The notes under the pieces were generated by a model. The model saw only the letters and a list, made by a program, of their open reading frames with translations. It did no database searches and was not told the DNA's origin. Both the position numbers and the translations under genes were made by a program. A DNA stretch of 64,000 nucleotides, from assembly GCA_020636435.1 (NCBI GenBank), contig JACJXX010000002.1:4278001-4342000 (forward strand), given 5' to 3'. This document shows, one piece after another, positions 34,861-43,598 of the stretch. The stretch's first letter is position 1, and the number at the start of each line of letters is the position of its first letter. This stretch comes from Lewinellaceae bacterium. GTDB lineage: Bacteria > Bacteroidota > Bacteroidia > Chitinophagales > Saprospiraceae.

Positions 34861-35799
34861 TTGTACAACAAAAAAATGGCGGAATACTTCAAAGGAATGG
34901 TCAGGCAGGCGACACCGGGCAAGGAGGCCCTGGCCTGGCAAAGGCTTGCGGCCTGGGCCGGAAATGAGATAAGGTTTTCTTCCGTTTCAGAGGTGGATAT
35001 TACATTGGATACCTCGAAGTTTCACATTACCCTGCCGCAGGCCGGCACGGAAACTTTCCGGGTGGATGGGAAGCCCTTTTCGGCACAGGCCGGGGAATAC
35101 TTCATTTTCAACCCTCAGCAACACGTGCGGGCAGAAGGCGCTTTTAAGAAACCCGTGGAGGGCTATTGCCTTTTCCTCACGGAAAAAGCAATACTGGAAA
35201 CAGCACATGTTATTGGCCAACCCATTGAATCAGCCCTCGATTCGCCTTTCTCCTATCCCTGGCAGCAGCAGGAGTTTATGGTGAAAAGTTACTGCTTGCA
35301 GGAAAATCCTTTTGGGCAGTATCTGCTGCGTTTACAACAAAATTTACGCCATAGCTCCAGAGAGCAGCTCATTGACTGGGATACCTTGTATTTTGAAATG
35401 GCAGCCGAATTCCTCCGAGCCCACCGCCAGATCGGCAACCAGTTGCAGGCTATCCCTTCTGTGCGCACGCTGACGAAACAAGAAATTTACCGCCGCTTAA
35501 GCCGCGCCCATGTTTTCATTCTGGAAAATTTTGCCGAGCCTGTTTCGCTGGAGGATCTGGAAAGGATAGCGTTTTTTTCCAAATTCCATATCGTGCGGCT
35601 CTACCGCCAGATTTATGGCCTGACGCCCTACCAACACATTCTGCATTTGCGGATAGGGCGGGCGAAAGAATTGTTGCGAAAAGATCATTCCCCGACGGAG
35701 GTGGCCCTGCGGCTTTCCTTTTCCGACCGCCGGGCTTTTGCGAAAACATTTAAGAAGATAGCGGGCGTTTCCCCTTCCGTTTTTCGACAAGAAAATTAG
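34861..35799 (+). CDS. AraC-family transcriptional regulator
   Basis: The protein has 312 residues. A cupin-like N-terminal sensor part (about 25-120, FSAQAGEYFIFNPQQHVRAEG) leads to a C-terminal AraC pair of helix-turn-helix motifs (about 215-312, LEDLERIAFFSKFHIVRLYR and PTEVALRLSFSDRRAFAKTF). TTG at 34861 has an AGGGGG site 7 bases before it; ATG at 34876 has no such site. I prefer TTG, but homology cannot decide. Its stop is three bases from the stop of the convergent acetyltransferase gene. Target genes unknown. Confidence 0.87.
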   Translation: MYNKKMAEYFKGMVRQATPGKEALAWQRLAAWAGNEIRFSSVSEVDITLDTSKFHITLPQAGTETFRVDGKPFSAQAGEYFIFNPQQHVRAEGAFKKPVEGYCLFLTEKAILETAHVIGQPIESALDSPFSYPWQQQEFMVKSYCLQENPFGQYLLRLQQNLRHSSREQLIDWDTLYFEMAAEFLRAHRQIGNQLQAIPSVRTLTKQEIYRRLSRAHVFILENFAEPVSLEDLERIAFFSKFHIVRLYRQIYGLTPYQHILHLRIGRAKELLRKDHSPTEVALRLSFSDRRAFAKTFKKIAGVSPSVFRQEN

Positions 35800-35802
35800 T
35801 GG

Positions 35803-36495
35803 CTAAATACGGTATTTCTCCTCCATCCTCTTCCAGTAGTTCCGGACTCTGCCCCGCGCCTGGGGGGAGCGGAAATTTTCCAGATACACCTCCTCCGGCG
35901 GTTCTTTGCCCGGGTGCTCCGCCTCCCAATCCAGGCGGGTTTCCCGGAAGCCCAGCTTTTTCAGGAAGGCGATGCTGCGCAGGTTGCCCCGTTTAACGGA
36001 GGCGGTGAGATAGAGCCGGTCCATTTTCCGAAAAAGAAACTCCTGGAAATACTGCACGGCCCGGAGCGGCAGGCCGGCACCTCGGTGGTTTTCGGCAAAA
36101 GCAAAGCCCATGGCGCATTTGCGGTGGTTGTAGCCGAAGTTTTCCCGGCTGAACTCGAAGGCGTGCAGGAGGCCCACATACTCCCTTTCTTTGCTCACCA
36201 GCCAGTCGGCGCCGCCCCGCTTGCCGGTATAGGGCATGACGATGCGCAGGTGGGCGACGTATTCGTAGAGTTGCTGCGGGTCTTTGAAGCGCTCGTCCAC
36301 CCAGGGGTCGGGGTCGTTCCCGAACATTTCAAGGATGTGGTGGCGGTTCTCAAAATCCAGCATTTCGAAAGACAGCCCTTCCGGGGAGTCGGGAATATGG
36401 GGGAAGTTCCATATCGGCCGGCGGCCTATGTTGCGCTCCATGTAGGATTGCAGCCAGGCGGGGAGGGGATAACTGCCGAATTTGTTTTTTGCCAT
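35803..36495 (-). CDS. GNAT-family acetyltransferase
   Basis: The protein has 230 residues. After an 80-residue N-terminal part (PAWLQSYMERNIGRRPIWNF) comes a GNAT domain: strand with YVGLLHAFEFS, CoA-loop FAENHRGAGLPLRAVQYFQ, then SVKRGNLRSIAFLKKLGFRE. The Trp/Tyr-rich N-terminus is unlike common RimI/RimJ members, so the substrate is open. Convergent with the AraC gene. Confidence 0.8.
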   Translation of the reverse strand: MAKNKFGSYPLPAWLQSYMERNIGRRPIWNFPHIPDSPEGLSFEMLDFENRHHILEMFGNDPDPWVDERFKDPQQLYEYVAHLRIVMPYTGKRGGADWLVSKEREYVGLLHAFEFSRENFGYNHRKCAMGFAFAENHRGAGLPLRAVQYFQEFLFRKMDRLYLTASVKRGNLRSIAFLKKLGFRETRLDWEAEHPGKEPPEEVYLENFRSPQARGRVRNYWKRMEEKYRI

Positions 36496-36521
36496 GGTTG
36501 AGTATCAGGCCTGCCAATAAT

Positions 36522-36992
36522 TCACTCTAATTCCATCGACGCCACTGATAAGTGCATATCTCCTCCTGTTAACATAGTGATCTCATATTCCGCTACAAAA
36601 TATTTATAATCACTATAATATTTCACCTTCCGGTCGACCAGCATTCTTATATATGCCTCTATTTCTTTTGCATTCAGTGTTTCCACTATCGTTTTTATGC
36701 TGTCTTCTCTTTCCTCTTCCGGCAGGTTGGCCGTGTTCCAGCACATGATTAAGAATGGCACGTACTGTTTGTAATCGGCTTCTGTTGTACATTCTTCAAG
36801 GAGATCAGCCCCAAAATCCAAGATCAATTCTGACACTTTAACGCCAAAAGTCCCATATTCTACCTCTGCTCCTTTAAACATCTCCGAGGATTCCAGCCTT
36901 TTTTTCAACTGCATATTGGGATTAGGGCGTTGCCTTCTTCTTCCCTGGCTTTTTCCGCCCTTTTTCTTTTTTCTTCTTCTTGATGTCGGCAT
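36522..36992 (-). CDS. hypothetical protein with very basic N-terminus
   Basis: The protein has 156 residues. Residues 3-22 are almost all Arg/Lys/Gly (RRRKKKKGGKSQGRRRQR), suggesting nucleic-acid contact. The rest is acidic and helical (LPEEEREDSIKTIVETLNAK), with no known motif. It is AT-richer than neighbours. It shares the strand with the GNAT gene 26 bases downstream. Unrecognised. Confidence 0.5.
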   Translation of the reverse strand: MPTSRRRKKKKGGKSQGRRRQRPNPNMQLKKRLESSEMFKGAEVEYGTFGVKVSELILDFGADLLEECTTEADYKQYVPFLIMCWNTANLPEEEREDSIKTIVETLNAKEIEAYIRMLVDRKVKYYSDYKYFVAEYEITMLTGGDMHLSVASMELE

Positions 36993-37050
36993 CTTTCTTT
37001 TTTTTATGTTATTCCAAGTAGTTGGTTGTTAGCATTTTCTCACTTAACGC

Positions 37051-37163
37051 GGCTACCCTTTTAAGACTGGACAGCTTCGTATAACGTACACTCAAAGGTT
37101 CCTGCTGTGTCCGTACATCGTACACAACCCCGGCCGTCGCTGTCCGGTCTTAGGCGGGTAGCC
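37051..37163. mobile_element. MITE-like element E (113 bp) with 8-bp target duplication
   Basis: Left terminus GGCTACCCTTTTAAGACTGG, inverted right arm TGTCCGGTCTTAGGCGGGTA then GCC. Flanks CTTAACGC (37043-37050) and CCTAACGC (37164-37171), one mismatch. The interior reverse complement holds CCGGGGTTGTGTACG, shared with elements B and C. Confidence 0.78.
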
Positions 37164-37172
37164 CCTAACGCT

Positions 37173-37787
37173 CTACTCTATTTTTATCCATTTTTGCACT
37201 CCCGCATCCACCGCCAAAACCCGCCCATCCTCCGCTACTTCAAGGATTTCCTCAAACTGGGGCGCCACTACTACCCTACCCTGCTTGTCGATCAACCCCC
37301 ACTTGCCATTCACCCAGCTCGAATATTCCCCATCGGCCCTGGTTTCACAATCCGGGCATACCGGAGCATAGCCATGTTCGAACGGGCGCGCTGCGGCGTA
37401 CTGCGGGGGTATGCTAACCTCGCCCGTTTCCTCGTCCGCGTAGCCTATTTTACCATTCGCCACTATCCGGAAATAGCCGTCAGCAGGATAATCCGGGCCG
37501 TTGTCGTACGGAAATACTTCGTACAGGATTTCGCCCTTTTCATTCAGGGCCACAAACCCGGTACCGGGCTTTAGTGCGATGGTATAGCTTTTGGGGCTAT
37601 CGGAAAAAAACGGGATGTAGGCTTCTTCTTCAACGATAGCATCCGCTTCGCTGGTTTTACCTGCCGAAAGGGCTTCCTGCTCTTTGGCCATATCGGCGGC
37701 TTTTTGTTCGCTGCCCGGTTTTGGAGCGCAGCTAAAGGCCAGCAATAGGACCAGCAAAAAATACAAAAAATTTAGTTTCTTGCCCAT
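37173..37787 (-). CDS. WG-repeat lipoprotein
   Basis: The protein has 204 residues. The signal ends in a lipobox (LLVLLLAFSCAPKPGS, Cys near residue 19). The C-terminal half carries WG (WG/KWGLIDKQG) beta repeats, of which NGKWGLIDKQGRVVVAPQFE is the best, and GEVSIPPQYAAARPFEHGYA, IGYADEETG are divergent ones. Function of WG repeats is unsettled. I start at ATG 37785-37787, which gives a normal lipoprotein signal; the ATG at 37817 would add ten basic residues. Confidence 0.82.
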   Translation of the reverse strand: MGKKLNFLYFLLVLLLAFSCAPKPGSEQKAADMAKEQEALSAGKTSEADAIVEEEAYIPFFSDSPKSYTIALKPGTGFVALNEKGEILYEVFPYDNGPDYPADGYFRIVANGKIGYADEETGEVSIPPQYAAARPFEHGYAPVCPDCETRADGEYSSWVNGKWGLIDKQGRVVVAPQFEEILEVAEDGRVLAVDAGVQKWIKIE

Positions 37788-38391
37788 CTTTTTGATTTTT
37801 CTATGGTTCCTTCCCATTTTTTCGGAGGGAGCAATTTTGTTTTTTTCATTTCTGTAAGCTTTTGTATCCTTGCCCTAAATATAGCCCTTTTCATACTATT
37901 GCGCATTCCAGCCTGACATCCATTTCCTGAAAATGTACCGAAAAAGTAAGGAAAAAACGCCCCTCGTTGCAACGGGCATAAACTATTTACCACTTACCCG
38001 TCATTTCCGTCCACCTACCGGCTCTGCCTTGTCCGCCACGGCGCCCTCCTTCCTTTTCGGCCATTTCCCCGCGACCTTTGCATAGAATCGACTGGAAGGC
38101 GGAAGGCGGAAAGCGGAAAGCGGAAGTCGGAAGCGACCGTAGGGAGCCCCGCACCGACAAAGGAGGTCGGGGGCGAAAGTCGGAAGGCGGAAGCGACCGT
38201 AGGGAGCCCCGCACCGACGAAGGAGGTCGGGGGCGGAAAGCGGAAAGCGGAAGCGACCGTAGGGAGCCCCGCACCGACAAAGGAGGCCGGGGGCGGAAGG
38301 CGCAATAGAACTCCAGCCCTTCCTGAGTTGACAGTTGACAGTTGCCGGTTGATTAATTGTTTTTGTCTTAATCCACCAAAATCCAACTACC
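37788..38391. other. gene-free stretch with a 60-bp tandem array
   Basis: Upstream of the lipoprotein and upstream of the desaturase. It contains only the array at 38093-38305 and short unconvincing frames. GATTAATTGTTTTTGTCTTA before the desaturase could be promoter, but no box fits. Confidence 0.5.
38093..38305. repeat. 60-bp tandem array, three units
   Basis: GCGACCGTAGGGAGCCCCGC starts at 38133, 38193 and 38253, 60 bases apart, separated by variable GGAAAGC/GGAAGTC words like those of the heptamer array at 12305-12380. Because 60 is divisible by three, open frames with perfect 20-residue repeats appear on both strands; I take these as by-products of the DNA repeat. Confidence 0.92.
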
Positions 38392-39327
38392 ATGACCACT
38401 AATGATGTAAAAGAACTGAATCTGAACCTTGACGCCACCACCTTTAAGCCTTTGTTCCAAACCAACCCCATGAAACACGCCGCCGCCATGGCGCTCAACT
38501 GGGCGATCATCCTGGCGGCCATGTACCTGTGCACCCGGTACTTCCACCCCATCTCTTATTTTCTGGCGGTAATTGTCATCGGCGCCCGGATGCATGCGCT
38601 GGCGATATTGATGCACGACGCCACCCACTACCGGTTCCTGAAAAACCGGAAGTGGAACGACATCATCACCAATGTCACCACGATGTATCCGTTGTTCACC
38701 TCGCTGGAACAATACCGGCAGAACCACCTCCGCCACCACAAACACCTAAATACGGAACACGACCCGGACTGGGTGTCCAAACTGGGCGTGGAAGCTTTTC
38801 AGTTTCCCAAAACCAAAAAGGAATTTCTGTGGATTGTGTTTTCCTACCTCACCCTGTACCGGGGTGTCAGAGACGCCATCTGGTTCCTGAAGCGGTTTAG
38901 CGCACCTCAGAAAAAGCAGCCGGCACAGGCGGGGAACAAGGCGCTTAGGCTGGCGTTTTATATCGTTCTCTTCACCGTCCTCACTGTATTCGGCCTGTGG
39001 AAATACTTTGCCCTGTACTGGGTGGCCCCTTACCTGTCTACTTTCTTCATGTTCCAGTATGTGCGCAGCGTAGCCGAACATTTCGGGGAACTGGAGCACG
39101 ATCACGCCCTCACTTCCTCCCGGACGGTCAAGGCCAACGCCCTGGAGCGGTTCTTCTTCGCCCCGCACAACGTGGGCTACCACCTGGAGCACCACCTGTA
39201 TCCCGGCGTGCCGTTCTACAACCTGCCCGCCCTTCACCAATTGCTGATGCAGGAGGCCGAATACAAGGGTAAGGCGCACGTCACGCAGGGGTACTGGAAG
39301 GGGTTGATGGAGGAGTTGGGCGGGTAG
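38392..39327 (+). CDS. membrane fatty-acid desaturase
   Basis: The protein has 311 residues and four or more hydrophobic segments. The three iron-binding histidine boxes are HDATH (75-79), HLRHHKH (112-118) and HLEHH (264-268). This is the acyl-lipid desaturase/hydroxylase-like superfamily, which inserts double bonds or oxygen into acyl chains or carotenoids at the inner membrane. The very short third box spacing and LEHH with leading GYH are as in Bacteroidota homologues. Position specificity not shown. Confidence 0.9.
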   Translation: MTTNDVKELNLNLDATTFKPLFQTNPMKHAAAMALNWAIILAAMYLCTRYFHPISYFLAVIVIGARMHALAILMHDATHYRFLKNRKWNDIITNVTTMYPLFTSLEQYRQNHLRHHKHLNTEHDPDWVSKLGVEAFQFPKTKKEFLWIVFSYLTLYRGVRDAIWFLKRFSAPQKKQPAQAGNKALRLAFYIVLFTVLTVFGLWKYFALYWVAPYLSTFFMFQYVRSVAEHFGELEHDHALTSSRTVKANALERFFFAPHNVGYHLEHHLYPGVPFYNLPALHQLLMQEAEYKGKAHVTQGYWKGLMEELGG

Positions 39328-39385
39328 AGGTAGACGCTGAAGCCGGTGAAGCGGGCTGTTGGTTCGTAGGAGTATTACTTGGTAG

Positions 39386-39475
39386 TGGGTTAATACAGCG
39401 GGCCTGGAGAGCCTGCCCTGCAGAATTGCGGGGCCCCCTCTCCATTTCCACTACAGTTTCAACGGATTTAACCCA
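39386..39475. repeat. interspersed element I, copy 1 (90 bp)
   Basis: The sequence CCTGGAGAGCCTGCCC, then CTCTCCATTT, then TTTCAACGGATTTAACCCA is shared with 51449-51550. Left end TGGGTTAATACAGCGG is shortened relative to the other copy, which has full TGGGTCAAATCCGTTGA / TCAACGGATTTAACCCA terminal inverted repeats. No clear target duplication. Confidence 0.7.
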
Positions 39476-39499
39476 CTGCCAGTTTTTTGACATTGCTGT

Positions 39500-40687
39500 T
39501 CAACGCCGGCCAACACTGGCCGCCCCTTTCAAACTTCGTTTTTTCAGAAAAATCGTGATTGCCATAGCCACCCCCGCCGCCACCAGCAAGGCGGTGAAAC
39601 TCAGCTTCAGGCTATCCATCCTGGACAGAAAACCAAGAAAAGCCGGGCTGATCAGAAAGCCCACATAGCCAAAGCCGGCGACAAATGAGATTCCCTCTGC
39701 TGAAGAGACTCCTTTGGTTTTTCCGGCCAGCCGGAAAAGCTCCGGGATGATCACGGAAAAACCCAGGCCTACCAGGCCAAAACCGATCAAAGATGGAATA
39801 AGCTCCGCCATCAGGATGCTCAAAAAACCCAACATGCTGATTAAACAGCCTCCAATAATAATGGTGGTTGCTCCATAACGCTTGCTGACGGCATCCCCGA
39901 AGAACCGCCCCAGGGTCATCGTCGCCGAAAAGATCACAAAACCCAGGCCAGTCGTCCGCTCGGAAGCGATCAATACCACCTCTTGCAGGTACAGTTTGCT
40001 CCAGTGTTCGATGGCCCCTTCGCTGCCCATGATCAGGAAGGCGATCATGGTAAGCCCCAGCAGCGGCTTCAGCAACCCGATTTTAAACGGCTGCTGCTGT
40101 CGTTCCACCTTTTTTCCGGGTATATTCAGGTAGGCTTTGGCCAACAGCATATTGGCCAGTATTACTCCGGCTATTACCCAAACCATGTGCGTAAGCGGCA
40201 CCTCAAACCAGGTGATCACCAGGCTGCCGATCCCGCCGCCGATCACGCCCCCCAGGCTAAAGAACCCATGGGAAGCCGACATGAAATGCACGCCATCCTC
40301 CTGCTCTATTTCCGATACCAGCGCATTCATGGCAATATCGGTGAGGCAGGCAAACAAGCCGGCAACGTAGAGGGCGCAGCAAAGCCATGGGTAACTGGAG
40401 GCGGACAGCGGCAATAAAAAGGCCATGGATAAAACGACAATGCCGGCGAGCGTCGTTCTACCCAAACCCACCCGCCCGATGATGGCCGGCGAAATGGAGA
40501 TCATAGACAGGGTGCCCAATGCAAAAAAGAACAAGGCAATACCGACCTGCCCGTCATCCAAAGCCAGCTTTTCCTTGACATAAGGAATGTACAGCACCCA
40601 GGTGCCGACCAGGATGTTGAGGGAGGCAAATACCCAGGCGGGGGCAAAGTAGCGGGGGGTAGACAGAATCAGCTGCAGGGAATTCAT
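39500..40687 (-). CDS. MFS transporter
   Basis: The protein has 395 residues with 12 hydrophobic segments. The N-terminal half has FASLNILVGTWVLYIPYVKE and the loop RVGLGRTTL; the second half has GRFFGDAVSKRYGATTI, an RxxGD-R-like motif A copy. It resembles the FucP/YbjJ-like sugar or drug transporter group by layout, but substrate is unassigned. ATG at 40685-40687. It stands alone. Confidence 0.82.
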   Translation of the reverse strand: MNSLQLILSTPRYFAPAWVFASLNILVGTWVLYIPYVKEKLALDDGQVGIALFFFALGTLSMISISPAIIGRVGLGRTTLAGIVVLSMAFLLPLSASSYPWLCCALYVAGLFACLTDIAMNALVSEIEQEDGVHFMSASHGFFSLGGVIGGGIGSLVITWFEVPLTHMVWVIAGVILANMLLAKAYLNIPGKKVERQQQPFKIGLLKPLLGLTMIAFLIMGSEGAIEHWSKLYLQEVVLIASERTTGLGFVIFSATMTLGRFFGDAVSKRYGATTIIIGGCLISMLGFLSILMAELIPSLIGFGLVGLGFSVIIPELFRLAGKTKGVSSAEGISFVAGFGYVGFLISPAFLGFLSRMDSLKLSFTALLVAAGVAMAITIFLKKRSLKGAASVGRR

Positions 40688-40780
40688 GGGGCTAAAGATA
40701 GGCCAATTTCAAGAGCTTGTCTTGTACATTATTTTGAAGGGATGGACGTAATTGGACTTTGGACGTTCTGGGAAATGCCT

Positions 40781-40914
40781 TTTGAGGGCCAGGTTTAAGT
40801 CGGACACGAGCGAAGCGACTGACAGAGTAAATCGGTCGCTTCCGACTTCACCCTTGGTTCGTCCAAAGTCCAAAACCTTCGAACTTGTCCAGTCTTAGAA
40901 AAATAGCCCTCAAA
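40781..40914. repeat. decayed element F, related to A-E
   Basis: The outer arms TTTGAGGGC (40781-40789) and GCCCTCAAA (40906-40914) are an inverted repeat. The right part CGAACTTGTCCAGTCTTAGA is the same as in element A, and the left part GGCCAGGTTTAAGTCGGACA matches the family terminus loosely. No 8-bp direct repeat, so either old or rearranged. Contains the 42-bp repeat shared with 12424-12465. Confidence 0.6.
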
Positions 40915-41152
40915 CTTATCCCCCATCCCGCAACCTTTTTCCCAGATCACGTATACTATTCACATATATATTCGTTATATGTGCTGTGAAAGCAGTTGCC
41001 GGCTGCAGGTAGTCGTATTATGGTGCCCCCCCCAACTGTATCCCCCACCTACCTCAGAGCTTGTTGAAAGCGGATTCCCTACCCCTTTTTGGGGGCAGTT
41101 TCCCGTTTTAAGAAACAACAACCAACGATCTCCGTACAACTGCAACAGCGAC

Positions 41153-41319
41153 GTTAGGCACGAGGAAAGAATAAAGTGTACAATTATGGCGCAGTAATTT
41201 TTGTGCCAGGCAAGGCGCGAAGAATGAGGATAGCCAAAGCTACCTGAGTGATGAGCAACGCAGCATGGCGCAAAAAGGACAAGCCAGAATGGACAGTTTA
41301 TTCTTTCGTCGTGCCTTAT
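41153..41319. repeat. interspersed element J, copy 2 (167 bp, inverted relative to copy 1)
   Basis: Reverse complement of 9977-10170 without its 27-bp net insertion. Ends GTTAGGCACGAGGAAAG and TTCTTTCGTCGTGCCTTAT, giving terminal inverted repeats of about 20 bases. Confidence 0.75.
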
Positions 41320-41364
41320 ATCCCAAAACGGGCAAGACCGATTCCAAAAACTTAAAACTGTGAC

Positions 41365-43491
41365 ATGAAAAGTCGTTTCATCATCCCAATGCTCTTATTT
41401 GTAGCCGGCACGGCGGCAATCGCCCAGCAGGCTGCCATCGAGGGGCAGGTTGCCATCCACAACAGCGAGTACATCACCGGCAAGGTGCAATACGTCGAAG
41501 GCGCCTTCGTCGGCGCGCTGAACACCACGACACAACCCACCGACAAAAAGGGGCGGTTCCAACTCAAATTTGCCGGCGTCGACCGCGGCAATTTCATAGA
41601 TATTACTGTGGAGAAAACAGATTTGGAGGTGGCCAACCCCTATGACATTCAGGGCGTAGCCATTGGAAAAGAAGCTCCGCTGCACATATTCCTGATAGAA
41701 AAGGGGCAGCTCGAGCAGGCGAAAAAGGAACTGCTCAACGGCAGCGCCAGCGCGCTCGAGGCCCGGCGCGAAAAATTAACCGCCAGCTTGCGCCGGGGTG
41801 GCGAAGAAGCCAGGTTAACCCTGCTGGAGCTGGAAAAACAACTCAACCGGAAAATAACCGGCCGCTTCGAAGGGGAGAAACTGCTCCGGGAGCAGTCGGA
41901 TGAACTGAAAAAGCGCCTTCCGGAAACGGCGGAAAACCTGGCGCGGACCAACCTCGACCTCGCTTCCGGCGCCTACCGGCAGGCCTTTGAGCTTTACCGG
42001 AATGGAGAAATGGAAGATGCCATCGCCGCGCTGGATAAGGCCGGGCTGGAAGAAGAGGCGGAAAAGGCCTTATCCCGCCTGCTGGAACTGGAAAGGAAGG
42101 GAAAAGGCAAACAGGCAGCGGAGGAGCGGGAAAGCGTGCGGCAGGCGGCAAAAGCCTATCAGCTTAAAGCGCAGGCCTGCCTGCTGGTTTTCCAGTATCA
42201 GGATGCGCTAAATGCCCATCAAAAAGCGGTGCCCTTGCTGGAAAAATCGGCAGAGGGAGACAACATCGGCCTGGCGGAAGCTTATGCTGAAATGGCGTTC
42301 AATTACCTGCTGCTCCGCGAATATGCCAACGCGCTCTACTACCAGCAAAGAAACGTAAAAATTAAAGAGCGCCTGCTGGGCCCCGACGCCCCGGAGACAG
42401 CGTCTTCTTATAACCTCCTGGCGGATATCTACCGGGATTTGGAGGAATATCCGACTGCCCTGGAAGTTCAGCAAAAAGCGATAGCCATCCAGGAGCGGGC
42501 GCTGCCGCCCGGCCATCCCGATTTCGCCGTTTCCTATGCCGGCCTGGCCAGTATCTACCGCCTCATGAAAGAATACAGCATGGCAGGGGAGGCTTTGCAA
42601 AAAGCGCTGGCCATTCAGGAACGGGTATTGCCCCCCAACCACCCCGATGTCGGCCTGTCTTACCATACGCTGGCCGAAATCCACCTGGAGGGGCAAGCTC
42701 ACAGCCAGGCACTGGAAGCCCAGTTGAAAGCGTTGTTCATCCAGGAGCGGGCGCTGCCGCCCGGCCATCCGGATATCGTTCAGGCCTACAACACGCTTGC
42801 CCGGGTATACCACAACCTGGGCGACTACCAACGGGCGCTCGCCATACAGCAAAAGGTAATTTCCATGCAGGAGCGGGTACTGCCGCCCGGCCATCCCGAT
42901 ATCGCCGATTCCTATCACAACCTGTCGTCCACTTTCTACTTCCTCAACAGCCTGGACAGCGCGATTCATTATGAACACCAGTCCTACACCCTCCTGCAGG
43001 AGCAACTGCCGGCTTACCACCCCCGCATTCAGGCCGCCGAAGCCTCTTTTGCTTTCCTTTACACCACCCGGGGAGAACGCCTGCAATCCGCCGGCTTATA
43101 CCAGGAGGCGATAAAAGACCTCCGGAAAGCCCTGGAATTCCGGCCCGACAATGAGGAAGCCAAAAGCAGAATAAAGCAAATGCAAACCGGCGAAAAGGAC
43201 CCGCCGGAGGCCCTCGCCCTCAGGGGCAGCAATACGAGCCGGCCTGCTTCCCAACGCAGCCCCCGGGTACCCCCTAAAACAGAGGCGCCCTCGCCATCCC
43301 TCGGCACCTTTCAGGTGACGAAGGCGACCAGCCTGAGGGCGCTGCCTACTTCTTCCTCGGCCGTGATCAACAGGCTGGCGGAGGGCGATCAGCTACAAGT
43401 GGTGGAAAAAACGGAATATTACTGGTGGAAGGTCGTCGATAAGGGGCGGGTAGGGTATGTGAAGGCGTTGTTGCTGGAAAAGGTAAAATAG
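41365..43491 (+). CDS. secreted/periplasmic TPR protein with C-terminal SH3 domain
   Basis: The protein has 708 residues with a signal peptide (MKSRFIIPMLLFVAGTAAIA). It has an N-terminal beta domain (about 25-110), a coiled coil (110-190) and TPR units. Residues about 315-520 are four or five near-perfect 42-residue kinesin-light-chain-type repeats (IQERVLPPGHPD boxes separated by AL..Q). The C-terminal SH3-like domain (about 640-708) has TSLRALPTSSSAVINRL and YYWWKVVDKGRVGYVKALLL. It is likely a periplasmic scaffold, perhaps binding peptidoglycan or proteins through SH3. No known partner. Confidence 0.85.
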   Translation: MKSRFIIPMLLFVAGTAAIAQQAAIEGQVAIHNSEYITGKVQYVEGAFVGALNTTTQPTDKKGRFQLKFAGVDRGNFIDITVEKTDLEVANPYDIQGVAIGKEAPLHIFLIEKGQLEQAKKELLNGSASALEARREKLTASLRRGGEEARLTLLELEKQLNRKITGRFEGEKLLREQSDELKKRLPETAENLARTNLDLASGAYRQAFELYRNGEMEDAIAALDKAGLEEEAEKALSRLLELERKGKGKQAAEERESVRQAAKAYQLKAQACLLVFQYQDALNAHQKAVPLLEKSAEGDNIGLAEAYAEMAFNYLLLREYANALYYQQRNVKIKERLLGPDAPETASSYNLLADIYRDLEEYPTALEVQQKAIAIQERALPPGHPDFAVSYAGLASIYRLMKEYSMAGEALQKALAIQERVLPPNHPDVGLSYHTLAEIHLEGQAHSQALEAQLKALFIQERALPPGHPDIVQAYNTLARVYHNLGDYQRALAIQQKVISMQERVLPPGHPDIADSYHNLSSTFYFLNSLDSAIHYEHQSYTLLQEQLPAYHPRIQAAEASFAFLYTTRGERLQSAGLYQEAIKDLRKALEFRPDNEEAKSRIKQMQTGEKDPPEALALRGSNTSRPASQRSPRVPPKTEAPSPSLGTFQVTKATSLRALPTSSSAVINRLAEGDQLQVVEKTEYYWWKVVDKGRVGYVKALLLEKVK

Positions 43492-43598
43492 GCGCCGGTC
43501 ATATATTAACGGTGCGGCTAAACTGATGTACGGTTGGTTTTCAAGGGCCCCAGGTGTTGTTTTGTTTCCTCAAAATACTACCTTTAACAAAAAACACC

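Larger units (their letters stand above)
40688..41364. other. gene-free stretch holding element F and element J copy 2
   Basis: No protein-like frame was found. The short frame at 40979-41197 is unlike a protein. The stretch is mostly two repeats (40781-40914, 41153-41319). The tail beyond 41319 forms the leader of the TPR/SH3 gene. Confidence 0.6.

Noticed and set aside
38078..38308. 76-residue repeat protein on plus (and frames on minus)
   Set aside because: Explained by the 60-bp DNA repeat; no start signal and both strands are open.
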